Shown here: one piece after another, positions 24,349-34,710 of the stretch
Numbering within the stretch: the stretch's first letter is position 1
Layout of the letters: every line of letters starts with the position of its first letter
NCBI GenBank assembly: GCA_918807975.1
Contig: OU964924.1
Coordinates: 2,864,501-2,928,500, forward strand
Source of the DNA: Aplidium turbinatum
Lineage: Eukaryota > Chordata > Ascidiacea > Aplousobranchia > Polyclinidae
Direction: 5' to 3'
DNA: 64,000 nt
Notes under the pieces: generated by a model
Told to the model about the DNA's origin: nothing
Seen by the model: only the letters and a program-made list of their open reading frames with translations
Database searches by the model: none
Made by a program: the position numbers and the translations under genes

Positions 24349-26366
24349 TTCAAGACCTTGAACCATCTGGTTCACTAATATAAAGTAAGAGAATGGACAC
24401 AGCAAATACAAAATTCTGAGGTAAAAACAATCACTGCAGATTGAAATAAAGGTGTACAAATTATTAGAGGATCTATAGCCACCTGAATCAATGTAAAATG
24501 ATGATGAATTTAGGATGCAATTCCCGACCGAATTCCCGAATATTGATAAAAATTGTTCATTGGTTTTAAAATCACATCATACAACCTGCATACTGTACTA
24601 CAAAGATTTGTGGTATGCATTGAAACAGTCTCTGTCTTTCACATAGCATATAGATGATTACACATTCCAAACATTGGCTGTTGGTCCGATTGTATGTTTT
24701 CCGGGTAGTGCACAACTTGCATCCATCTTTTCCATTGTATCATATGGTTCATATCAACTGATGCCATGGAGCAAATTCTTTTGGAGGTCATGATAGATGC
24801 GACTGCTCGTTTCCTGTTTGTAAATGTTCCAATCATACTCCTAGCAACAAGTCGTCGAAATGTTTTAGAGTCAAGGTTGCTCATATATCAGGATTTTCAT
24901 CACATAGTTTGTTGTAAATAACAAATGCATTATTTACAGCAATGTCCATTAGGTCAAACACAATTCGCAGCAGTATTTGATTTTAGACTTGTGATCAAAT
25001 TGATTCGTCACTTTTTTTTGATCCATTATATCTACGCCACCTATGTGCTGGTTGTAATGCTAATTGCTTCACAACATCTGGACACAGGCAACAGATTGTT
25101 TCGAGCCTGATTCCTTCTTTCTTCTTTTCACTTCACCCAATGGAATAGCTGTCAAAAAGTTTGATACAAAGTTGATGGCTTTGTTGTCCATCCACTTCAC
25201 AAAGTATACAAGATTTTCAGGTTGAAAACAAGCAACATCCCCTCTCTTTATGCTCTTGTCAGCAAGGACTTATGATTTTGGCAAATGCTTCCTATTGGAT
25301 ATCCAGGGGCGCCGGAAGCGGGGGGGCAGGGGGGGCGAATGCCCCCCTGCCCTCAATTTTTCTGCAGATGGGGGGGCAGGGGAGGCAATGGTGCCGTTTT
25401 AAAGTCATGTAAGCTACTGCACATTCTGCAATATAACAATTTCTGCTTTTCGCCTTAAAATTCGTTGTTTTTTCGGCAGCCATCGTGGCCTACCGGGAGC
25501 TCCTTTTCGCCGGCCAAATCTGCGTGCTTGGAGGCCAAAATACAAAATAACGATAGCACAAGTAAATAGAATTAAACTTGCAACAATGCTAAAATCATCA
25601 CTTAGCGTTGTTGAAGTCTGGGCCTGGGCGACGTCCTACAATAGAATCGTTGCACCACGCAATAACTGCTTCATCGGGATTGTAATCCAGTACTGCGGGA
25701 CCATCTAACGACACTCGCACGAGTGTCTCCAATGTGACTGATTTTAAAGAAGTTCACCACTCATCTAGAATTCTTTTTAGCAACGAGAAGCAACGTTCGA
25801 CATGTGTTGACGATGACGGCAAGGTAATAAAATAAGTATTTCAATGATGTGAAGGACATTACTAAAAGAAGCAGAACTTTTGCAAAATAGGATGATAAAA
25901 TGTTTTCCCCTCGGATGTCAACTAACCTAGTTTTCCTTTTTAACAACGATTCAATGTCCGACAACATCGATTCGACATAAAAACGACAATATTGCCAGCC
26001 GATGTAAATTAGCACTTTCGATTAAGACTTTATTCAAATATACATCGGGAATTACAAACAAGACTTACAGCGCTGTTGATCGGCTGATTGCAGATGGATA
26101 TATTCCAGCAATAACAAATATTCCCGCACAATGCAACAGTGGCGATTATGACGCGCTGATCTAATTTTGCGTCACTCTTTGACACTACATATTTTCGACA
26201 GTTAATCCACGATCATTCTATTGCGAAATTAAATAATTGGCTAGAAGAGACTGGCGGCCAAACTTGGCCGATTGAGGAATTAGCACCGGCGGTCATTCAA
26301 GCACTACTTAGCGGCCATGGCCGCAGGCTGCTTCAAGGCTTGACAGTAGGTTACATCATTATAACA

Positions 26367-27139
26367 TAGGCTTGTCGTTTTTTAGAAATGCAAATCCGGG
26401 ACGCATATAAAACTGCAAATAATCTTAATGTAGGCCTAATACAAAATAATTTAATGCAACTATAATTATTTAATATGGAAAAATTACCAATATATTTAAG
26501 CCTATTTCTCCAACGAAAGCAAGGGAACTTAACAATATTTATGAGCACATGAAACAGGCCTAATAATATTTTTCTGTGCTAAGTACCTTTTTCGAAAGTA
26601 AGCTACAGTGTTAGATTTTATCTTTTCATAAAATTCACTACATGTCAAATCAACATTAATTTTGCAAGTGAGGAGAGCTTTGACATTCTGTTCTAGCATT
26701 TGGCCTCTGTCATCAGACCACATATTGTTCATAATTGAAAAAAATTGTTCAACTGGTGCTGATGTCCCAGGCAAACAAAACGCAAACTCGACAAGGTTTT
26801 GAAAGTTTGGAATGGTTATGTTTTTGTTAAAGTTTACTTTTGTTCAAGAGATGTCGTTGCATTTTGCCATGATTCTTTCCTCTCACTCTTAGACATCTAT
26901 TTCTTTACCAAAACGTGCTCATCGAAAAAGAAGTCGATGTTGATCATTTGCTTCTGAAACATTTTGTTGATATTTTCCGCAGACCTACTTGAGAAAGAAT
27001 TGTGATGACTCGCTCAAGAATTTTTTTTTGCAAATCTCAAATTGAAAACTCCGGAACAAATTGGTTAACCGGGCGAGACAACGGGCAAGGTCTTAAAATC
27101 GGGACTGTCCCGGCTAAACCGGGACGTATGGCAAGCCTA
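26367..27139. mobile_element. Second hAT nested inside the first
   Basis: Ends TAGGCTTG and CAAGCCTA are flanked by a perfect 8-bp duplication TTATAACA (26359-26366 and 27140-27147). The right side on the minus strand reads TAGGCTTGCCATACGTCCCG, the end of a known style of hAT. It carries a transposase C-terminal piece. Confidence 0.9.
26529..26774 (-). pseudogene. hAT transposase C-terminal dimerisation fragment
   Basis: Reads PGTSAPVEQFFSIMNNMWSD, then VKALLTCKINVDLTCSEFYE. This is the hAT C-terminal dimerisation motif (normally S-x-P-x-ER-x-FS). Glutamine replaces the usual arginine, and the RNase H-like catalytic domain upstream is missing. It belongs to the inner hAT at 26367-27139. Confidence 0.8.
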
Positions 27140-27637
27140 TTATAACATAGCATGATGCCCTTCTTTGCATACCGGATACTTGTATGCTATCATTACTCAA
27201 CACATAGTGAGCTGATAGATTAGCATTATCGCTATATCTTATCTTAAAACTTGAAAAAAAATTGGCCTTTTAGTAAACAAAAGTGCCCTTTTTTCGTAAT
27301 CTTGCCCCCCCCAGTCAAAAATCGTTCCGGCGCCCCTGTGGATATCACTGTGCCAGTACTGAAAACATTTCTTTTGGAAAGGGCATCCTGCAGTCCGCAA
27401 ATAACACACGATTGACAGCGACTTCACTGAAATGGAAAACTTTTTGCCTTTTAGCCATATTATTATTTTGAAAATACTTAGTTTGCACTAATAAAACATG
27501 AAAATAAGCTCAATATCAGGTTACTTTGCAATACGTTTTCATTTTGAATTACTATACTAAACAGATTTTCTTCACACATTGCAAACATTACCAGACTTTC
27601 TCACAAAGGTTCACATAAACTTGTGTAGCAATTTTTA

Positions 27638-28024
27638 CCCTTGAAGTACAATGGCACATATGTGTGCCACACATAAATAGTTAGCCTCACAACCAGTAAA
27701 CCTTAGTTTCCAACTTAAGTAATGGTAAAATGGTGTCCTAGACACTCTAAAGTGTACTCTGAATAAATATTATGATGAATTAAGAATTATAAACTAATAA
27801 AAATAAGTTCCAAACATGCCTCTGAAGCAATAGCTAAAATAGGCAAAACAATTTTAAGACATGTCTGAAGGAATTAATTCAGAGTTTCCAACTATTAGTT
27901 TCAAATTAAAGTTTGATGTATAGAGATGCTGCAACCGAAAAATCGTATCAAAATATAACAATTTTCTAACATAAAATCATAATTAATTTTGTGGCACACA
28001 TGCGTGCCACTGTACCTCAAAGGG
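27638..28024. mobile_element. piggyBac-like MITE with palindromic subterminal motif
   Basis: Left end CCCTTGAAGTACAATGGCAC and right end (inverted) CCCTTTGAGGTACAGTGGCA each continue into a palindrome GGCACAYATGYGTGCC. The flanks are not an intact TTAA pair (TTTA on the left), so the class is inferred from the CCCTTT end and the piggyBac remnant beside it. Confidence 0.5.
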
Positions 28025-30212
28025 GGTCCCAGTTGCTGCACTGGGTGATAAGCTGAGGTCACACAAAAAGATGGTCCGATGCTTGGGGCTTAGTGCCACA
28101 GATACATGTAAATTGGCCCGTGTTGTAGCCCCACTGTACCATTGCAGATTTATTACGGCCAGCACTGGTACGGAGTCGATTCAACGTTTTCCACTTTGCC
28201 CAAGGAGTGTTTGCTGAGGAGTGTTCTCTGAATCTCTGATGGTAGAACCTTCGTTTCCGTGTATGATAATAGTAGAATCATTTTTTATTTGCGCTCATTG
28301 CGATAACATACAGTAGCCTACACTGCAGTCACAGATACGATACAACAACGACAGGAAGCAGCGAAGTGACATATAGTCTTCCAGTCGGCTGCTCCCTTAT
28401 TTTGGCTTGTCATTAAGTGTCTTTGCCAAGACACAGCAGCGTGCTCTGGAACGGTGTCGAGCTTTGTTTAATGGCAAGTATTAAATCAATCGTAACCTTC
28501 TCTTGTACTCACCTTTATATGCCTATCAGTGATTCAATTGTATTGATTCCGCATTTGTACATTTTTATTATGAGTCTGCATTGGTCTGTTCATTATTATA
28601 GATTAGCCTCTTATATATTGATGATTAAAACCTATAGCATGCCAACTTTTCATATTTTATTTTTGTTATCAATAAAGACCACAGTTTGCAAATTAAACTG
28701 AGGAGATGAAAGCTGACTTGGTTGAATGAAGATGAACAGATGGGATCCTTTATTTCTGCAGTGCAGGTTTGGAGATGAAATACTTTCGTGCTGAGAACAT
28801 CGTTCTGTGGCTAAATTTTGACAGATTCCCATTTTTGTAGCAACTTTGTTCAAATAACGCAAGCCCAGCTACCAAAGTGGTAACAATTTAAAATTTTCCA
28901 TTGTTTTTCCACTGTTAATATGGCAAGAACTCTGTGAGGCAAAAAGAAATGGGAAAGTTGTTGATGAGATTCTTATGATGTGTTTCTTATTTACTAAGGA
29001 GATGGGGTTAGTTCAGTATTGTATTCTTGTGAGTGATCAATTATAAAATGGTGCCAGATTACATTTCTTCACTCCTAACATCATTACCTCAACAACTCCA
29101 CATAATGGATTTACATTCTTCATCATCATCATTACTTTCAATAAATAATTAAAATTTCTCCGCTTTATTTTGAAACAATTGCGTCAAGACGTCAATTCCG
29201 TTAAGACAATTGCGTCAAGAAGTCAATTGCGTTAAGACAATTGAGTCAAGACAAAATTTTATTTCAAAACTTTGATTTGAAGTAGACTAGTTTTCTTTAT
29301 CACACTTTTAGACATTTCTCTCCCAAAATGACAAAGGCAGATCGTTACAGTGTTGGGATAAACGTGGTATAGTCGTCACATAATTACGTTGCCACAACGT
29401 TCGTGGCATCAAATAGTAACAAAATATTGCAAAAGACGTTTAAGAAATATGTTTCCCCTGATGTTGTTTGTGCAAAATTCCCCTCGTAAGATTATTACGT
29501 AGGCTAAGATAACCAATCTTGTCTGTTGCGATGAATGATTGACGTGGATTGTTCAGCAGCACACACCAAGAGACGAACCCTAACTTCTTGATCTACTTTT
29601 TTTATTCGTGTAATTGCGGATTCAACCGACTAGGCTAAAATAAAGCATTTTAAACGTAACGTTTGAGACTTTAACGTCAAAGAAAAAGGTTTGTGGCATA
29701 TGAAAACAAACAAAATACAAAAACTACACTCATACAAAACACACATCTTATCAAATACACGGACACCTTTACTATCTCACGGACCGTGAACGTGAACGCA
29801 CTATCTCACGGAGGTGTCCGTAAACCCCAAGCTGAGAACCTGTAATATAAAAGTATTAATGGTGATTAAACGAGATAGTAGACGGCAAGTTTATATCATG
29901 TTTGCTAGATGGAATTTAAAATCAAAATGTTTGCGGCCTTTTTATAATACAGTATTTCAAAATGCATGCTGTTTCCCAACAGAAAATAGGTTCTTTACCC
30001 CTGGAGTAGATGGATTGTGCCGTAGATTTAGTATTTGCTTGGTCTATGGCAACATGGCCCGATGTCCCTTCCTGCGTAGTCTACTGGACACAATTGGTTT
30101 AGTGTTAGCTCAGTGTGTAGCAACATTGTTAGTTGTTTTGAAAGTGCTATCTAAACATATAAATGTTATAATTTACTTCGTTATATTACCGAAACAGTTT
30201 TAAAAGGGGGTA
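28025..30212. other. No supported gene
   Basis: Holds a short array of related units at 29175-29255 and a hairpin-like stretch at about 29761-29820 (GGACACCT at one side, AGGTGTCC at the other, CTATCTCACGGA twice between). A 129-codon frame at 29814-30203 has no recognisable domain and is not accepted as a gene. Confidence 0.45.
29175..29255. repeat. Array of CAATTGCGTCAAGA-type units
   Basis: About five alternating units of the forms GCGTCAAGACGTCAATT and GCGTTAAGACAATT, spaced 14 to 18 bases. This resembles the internally repetitive ends of some DNA transposons. No matching inverted copy was found nearby. Confidence 0.6.
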
Positions 30213-30229
30213 GGGAGAACATGGTACCC

Positions 30230-30340
30230 GGACATTTTGCCGAAAGGACATTTTGCCGAAAGACATTTTGCCGAAAGACATTTTGCAGAAAGGACATTTT
30301 GCCGAAACTCATTTTACCTGAAGGACTAATTGCCGAAATT
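30230..30340 (+). repeat. Left GCCGAAA array
   Basis: About six units of the pattern CATTTTGCCGAAA(GGA), 17-20 bases each, with variants CATTTTGCAGAAAGGA, CATTTTACCTGAAGGA and AATTGCCGAAA at the inner side. Confidence 0.85.
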
Positions 30341-30785
30341 ATACAAACGTACTATAAAACAATGAAAACTATTAATACTACAAAAAGTGCTCAATGCCAA
30401 GCAAAAAGGCAAAGCAGAGCGAATTAAATCAAATATAGTTATTACTATCTGAAGCCTTTACAAATTGTTTCACCTAACGGATCATCAGAAGGTCTGAAAA
30501 AAACATGCAAACAGTAAAGAATCGATAATTCTGAAAAGATATTAAATATTACAACTGTAATTTAATCTGCCAAAAAAACCTCTAAACCTGAATTCCTGAA
30601 AAGATATTAAATATTATAACCGTAATCCAATCTGCAGAAAAAAAACCTCAGAATCACTAAGGACAACATCCATCCGCCACGACAAAGCTTCAATCAATTT
30701 GTCCCAATGGAAACCAAACAACATGATGGCAACATCTATGACATCACAAAGAAGCAAAATGCATATGTGATGATCAGCGCAATCT

Positions 30786-31075
30786 GTAGTAATCTGAACA
30801 AAATGAATAAAAATTGTTTTTATACCTGTAAAAATTAAATGAGATTTATAACCTGTAAAAATCAAATGAAATTTAATTTTTTCAAAATTATAACCTGTGA
30901 AAATCCCAAGGAATTGTGATGATGTAACCTGTAGTGATCTGAACAAATGAAATAAAATCTGTTTTTAAACCTGTAAAAATTAAATGAGATTTATAGCCTG
31001 TAAAAATCAAATGAAATTTTTTTTTAAAAACCTGTGAAAATCAAAAGAAATTTATTTTATTTTGAAGTACTTGAG
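30786..31075 (+). repeat. 145-bp tandem duplication, AT-rich
   Basis: Two copies start at GTAGTAATCTGAACA (30786) and GTAGTGATCTGAACA (30931). Each holds internal repeats of ACCTGTAAAAAT.AAATGA. A smaller 64-bp duplication lies just upstream at about 30533-30640 (GAAAAGATATTAAATATTA). Confidence 0.8.
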
Positions 31076-31453
31076 TTTAAATTTGTTTCTATGACGACAT
31101 TTGCCGACCAGTTCCAAACGCTTGTTCAAAAGGTGGCCACTATCAGCCTTCAGAATGGCCAGCTTTTCAGCCAAACATAGGCCACAATTGTTACGACCAC
31201 CTCCACTATAAGGCCGAGCACAGCTGTGGATGGACCAAGTTATTTTAGGGTCAACACCCTTGTCCTTAAGGTCCCAAACTGCCTTAGATAGCTCGGTGCT
31301 GTTTCGTTTAGACCTATCCATGAAGGTACATTTATGGTTGGAAAAACGTTTTTTAAAAGTAGTTTCACAACAACCAATGTAATTAAGAACCTTCGGGCTG
31401 TTATCAATAGTAGCTTTGTAAACAACGGCCTTCTGCAAGCATTGCCCATTCAA
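31052..31453 (-). CDS. Penelope-type GIY-YIG endonuclease domain
   Basis: An open frame of 133 codons. Residues 9-36 include VVYKATI and LNYIGCCETTFKKRFSNH, the GIY-YIG core seen in Penelope-like elements. It continues with NSTELSKAVWDLKDKGVDP and a C-rich block (CGLCLAEKLAIL), then LLNKRLELVGKCRHRNKF, which matches the usual end of these proteins. In its family this endonuclease nicks DNA for target-primed reverse transcription. The reverse transcriptase that normally precedes it is absent, so this is a domain fragment; the frame is intact. Confidence 0.8.
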   Translation of the reverse strand: MNGQCLQKAVVYKATIDNSPKVLNYIGCCETTFKKRFSNHKCTFMDRSKRNSTELSKAVWDLKDKGVDPKITWSIHSCARPYSGGGRNNCGLCLAEKLAILKADSGHLLNKRLELVGKCRHRNKFKLKYFKIK

Positions 31454-31524
31454 AGGACAATATGTACTTTATGTATTATCATAACCTAATAACGCATAAA
31501 TATCATTCACAAACAATTAATCCT

Positions 31525-31620
31525 TTTGGCAAAATGAGTTTCGGCAAAATGTCCTTTCGGCAAAATGTCTTTCGGCAAAATGTCTTTCGGCAAAACGTCC
31601 TTTCGGCAAAATGTCCGTGC
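31525..31620 (-). repeat. Right GCCGAAA array (inverted)
   Basis: About six units reading TTTCGGCAAAATGTCC or close variants, the reverse complement of the left array. Together they form internally repetitive terminal inverted repeats. Confidence 0.85.
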
Positions 31621-31635
31621 ACGGGAGAACATGGT

Positions 31636-32556
31636 CTAATGCCCTGTTACGTAAGCCTACACCAATGTCCCGATGCACAATAAATATTCTCTTTTTGCAA
31701 AAATGTCTGATTGACAACACTATGAAACTTCAAGTAGGAAGCTGGCAACAAGAGAACGAGTCAAAGAGAACGAGAACAGAGAAGATGTTTGTGTGTTGTA
31801 TTTTTACACAGTTCTCAGCAAGCAAGTTGCACTGTACGATGAGCAACAAAAAAAAAAAAACAGAATCCTCTCCAAAAAGTACTTTAACAACATTTCAACA
31901 AGTTCATTTCAAAAATGCATATGTTTGCACGAAAAGTGTAAAACATTGGGAGAAAACTTCGATAAGATTTTGGAAATTGAAAAAATTCTGGAATTATAGA
32001 GCCAGTGACTAAGAAAATACGGCAAGTTTTAATAAGTTTAAAGTAAATCAGCGCCACCCGCAAAAATAAGGTTAAGGTAAATAAAATAAAACTAGTTTTT
32101 GAATCAAACTGGTTAGGTTACATTCTTTATACGTTATGATAGTTTTTGGTACAGTAGTAGTGTAGCCTTTGTCTTTTCTGTGCATGCCTTCAACATTGTA
32201 AGGAAATATTCGGCTTGACATTCTTTGTTATTGTTTTGTTTGCATTTTCAGCAGATTTTAAAATCGCTTTCAGATTTCAATCAAATTACTGCGAAACAAT
32301 GAGTGTTTTATTTTCTCTGTGTCATGTTTCATATGCACGTGATGAAAGTTTCCGAAATGTTTTGAAAAGTAGATTCGGTTTATATCGCGTTTGACACAAA
32401 GAACAGTTGCTCAAGTAAGCAAGAAGCTTCTTAATTTTTATAACTCAAAGTATGCTAAACTTTTGATTGAAACCGCGTATGTTAATAATTATTCATAAAT
32501 ATGTTATTTCATTTTATTGAGACAAAGCAACCTAACTCCTCATTACAAAAACCAAG
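31636..32556. other. No supported gene
   Basis: AT-rich sequence. Overlapping short frames at 31611-32012 have no recognisable domain. Confidence 0.45.
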
Positions 32557-32677
32557 CTTTGATGCAGTGGCGGATTCAGAACGTAATTTATGGGTGGGCC
32601 TAGGAAATATCTTGGTGGGCCTTCACCAATAATGCCACGGCGGGCCAACACATAAAAACTTCGTGTTACCGGAACTT

Positions 32678-32940
32678 CTACACAAGGCGGATTCTCCTAG
32701 GTTTCGAGTTAAAAAAGTTTATTATGTCATCATAATCCGAACTGTCAATGAGTTGTCTTTCAAAAGACAAAAGTGTCAAGTTATTAAGGCGCCTAGTCAG
32801 CATGGATGATCTCAAGCTCGTTTGAATCCTGTTTGTTGCGGTGAAAAGTCGCTCAACGCCACAGGACGAGGAAGGCAGTGTTATAATGGTCTTTAAAACA
32901 CTGTTCATGTTCGGGAAAATGTCAGCAGGGCAGCTGTCCA
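32678..32940 (-). pseudogene. hAT transposase C-terminal dimerisation piece
   Basis: Reads ITLPSSSCGVERLFTATNRI, then SLRSSMLTRRLNNLTLLSFE, a classic hAT dimerisation motif (S-x-x-x-ER-x-F). It is the C-terminus of the transposase whose first part is at 40100-41246, now about 7 kb away through later insertions. Confidence 0.85.
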
Positions 32941-33267
32941 GAAATTAATCATTCTTTATTACAAAATACATGGAAAATCAGCAGAGCCCTATTGGCATAT
33001 GCATTTCGCTCTAACTTTAGAGCATCTTTAGTGCCTAAAAAGCAAACATAAGAAAGCAAAACCTAAAAACTGTTACAAAATAAATAAATAAATGAATCTG
33101 CAGTAGCCTAAGATACTGACCAAGACTAACTGCCAAAACTAACTGGTAGAATACTGCGTAAATATTAACTGGCTGCGTAAAATATTTATAGGCAAATTTA
33201 AACTAGCTAAAACCTCAATTGCTAAGGTAACAGGGATCAGTTGTCAGTAGATGTTACAGAAAATATA

Positions 33268-33294
33268 TTTCGCACTTATTCAGTGCATCCTCAG
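33268..33294 (-). other. Hammerhead-like motif in Penelope tail
   Basis: On the minus strand: CTGAGGAT, GCACT, a 5-base loop, AGTGC, GAAA. It has the same layout as 13327-13354 but with CTGAGGA for CTGATGA. It lies about 450 bases 3' of the GIY-YIG gene, as expected for Penelope-type terminal sequence. Confidence 0.4.
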
Positions 33295-33739
33295 TTCTGA
33301 TAAAGGGCAGTTAAAACCTACAAGTAATGTTTTAAACAACATTACAGTGACGTAATAATGTCAAAACATGAGCGTAAAAAATTGAAAAAGCATAAGCGTA
33401 AATATTGAAAAAATGCTGAATGAAAACTAAATCAAGCCGCAGTAAAGTAAATTACGTATCAAATATAAATTATAAACTAGAATTGATGAAAGAGCGATGA
33501 GCAAAGCCTGCAAATGTAGCGTTGTGACAAATTACGGCAAAGAAAATAAATTATATGCGGAACACGGCAGTCAAAGGCAGTGATAAACAAACTAAGTACA
33601 GCGATAAATAATTAAATGGAGCGTCTTGGAAAACACAAAATGTAGCGTTGTGGAAAAAAGAGTAGGCAAAGACGGCAGTGAATAATAAGGCAGTAAAATA
33701 TTGAAAAAATACCAAAAAATGTAGTGGAGCGTCAAAAAA

Positions 33740-34291
33740 TTAAACTTGTGGCAGAATTAATTTTTGGATATTTATTTTGGCATGTATCCTATGTATCCAT
33801 TTATCTTCACAAGCATCTAGATTATCAATATTGGGTTGTTCAACAAATGTGACATTGTAGCATTGGGAAAGTTGTGGTTCAGTACTTAGATCATGAAATA
33901 CAGCAAAATGTTTTAATAACGCAGCCCTGTCATTATTAGAAGAAAAATCGAAAGTGTTCCAAGTTGCACGATGGCCTGACCAGCGAACCGAAAATTTATT
34001 AACCGTTTGTCCAACATATTGTTCATGGCAAAGTAAACATGTTGCTACATAAATCCCATAATTGCTGCAATTGAGTTCCTGTTTTAACTTAAAAAGTCTT
34101 TGCGGAGTGCTCAATGTCGTTGTACGTGAAACCATTGACAAACGATGATGACCATGGTTACCACACAACGCACAGCGACCACAAGGGGCAGAATAACCTC
34201 TTTGTAGAACAGAAGCTTGGATTTTTTTTGATAGATCTTTGTAGTTTGTAACATAATTTCCAATTGTTTTTGGCCTTGTGTATGTGACCAT
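33740..34291 (-). CDS. Penelope-type GIY-YIG protein fragment
   Basis: 183 codons. It has a CxxCxxC-type metal-binding cluster near residues 37-43 (CGRCALCG), then NYGIYVATCLLCHEQYVGQT, where GIY and YVG are the endonuclease core with a CxxC insert. FSVRWSGHRATWNTF and a conserved glutamate-containing tail (CEDKWIHRI) follow. This is the GIY-YIG end of a Penelope-like protein; the RT portion is missing, so the copy is 5' truncated though its frame is intact. A diverged paralog follows at 34711-35450. Confidence 0.8.
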   Translation of the reverse strand: MVTYTRPKTIGNYVTNYKDLSKKIQASVLQRGYSAPCGRCALCGNHGHHRLSMVSRTTTLSTPQRLFKLKQELNCSNYGIYVATCLLCHEQYVGQTVNKFSVRWSGHRATWNTFDFSSNNDRAALLKHFAVFHDLSTEPQLSQCYNVTFVEQPNIDNLDACEDKWIHRIHAKINIQKLILPQV

Positions 34292-34710
34292 GACATCATT
34301 TTACCTTAGCAATTGAGGTTTTAGCTTTCTAGATATGGAACAGGGATCGTTTCAGAATAAGACTAGGTCAGAAAGCGAGGCAGACTCCGACGCAGCTCAG
34401 CATCAGCCAAGAGCAGTTAGCTACAAATTTAAACTATATTTAAACTAAACTACACGAACCTAACTACTATGACAAAATAATCATGACAATGCGCAAAAAC
34501 AAACCAAGGTTGATGAGAGTCGTATGGCTAAAGCAATATGTACAAAATGAAACTGTGTGAAGATAGCATGTCAAAATAAAACTAAGTGACAGAACATAGC
34601 AAAATCAATGGGTCCATGACCTAAGTGTTAAGTGCAAATCAATAAGATAGCGCAGCGATAAATTCACAATAAAATGAAGCTGGAAAAGCAGGACCAGCGA
34701 TCAGAAACCT

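Larger units (their letters stand above)
25304..27338. mobile_element. hAT element (2.0 kb) inserted in the piggyBac remnant
   Basis: Perfect terminal inverted repeats CAGGGGCGCCGGAA and TTCCGGCGCCCCTG are flanked by a perfect 8-bp duplication TGGATATC (25296-25303 and 27339-27346). Next to the ends are runs of G and C. The interior has no long transposase frame, and a second hAT sits inside it. Confidence 0.92.
24600..27500 (-). mobile_element. piggyBac transposase remnant, interrupted by a hAT
   Basis: Minus-strand translation from 25303 downward gives piggyBac-type sequence: RGDVACFQPENLVYFVKWMD, then NFVSNFLTAIPLGEVKR and CPDVVKQ. It continues as IVFDLMDIAVNNAFVIYNKL and SNLDSKTFRRLVARSMIGTF, then a C-terminal cysteine-rich stretch (CKLCTTRKTYNRTNSQCLEC). 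The coding is broken by stops and by a frame change near the cysteine-rich part. The 5' side continues at 27339 to about 27500, beyond the hAT insert at 25304-27338. The N-terminal and catalytic core are missing or unrecognisable, so it is dead. Confidence 0.75.
30226..31622. mobile_element. GIY-YIG unit between inverted repeat arrays
   Basis: A 1.4 kb unit bounded by an identical 13-bp direct repeat, GGGAGAACATGGT, at 30213-30225 and 31623-31635. Its left end is an array of ATTTTGCCGAAAGGAC-type units; its right end is the same kind of array in inverted orientation. Inside are AT-rich tandem repeats and a minus-strand Penelope-type GIY-YIG frame (31052-31453), but no reverse transcriptase. 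The long TSD fits target-primed or MULE-like insertion better than hAT or piggyBac. Class unresolved. Confidence 0.65.
33205..34327. repeat. Inverted repeat flanking a GIY-YIG gene
   Basis: AGCTAAAACCTCAATTGCTA followed by AGGTA at 33205-33229 recurs as its exact reverse complement at about 34303-34327. Beyond both copies is ACAGGGATC. The pair encloses the GIY-YIG frame at 33740-34291 and its 3' tail. Confidence 0.75.

Noticed and set aside
29814-30203. A 129-codon plus-strand frame
   Set aside because: No domain, no repeat homology and no clear splice context; not enough to call a gene.
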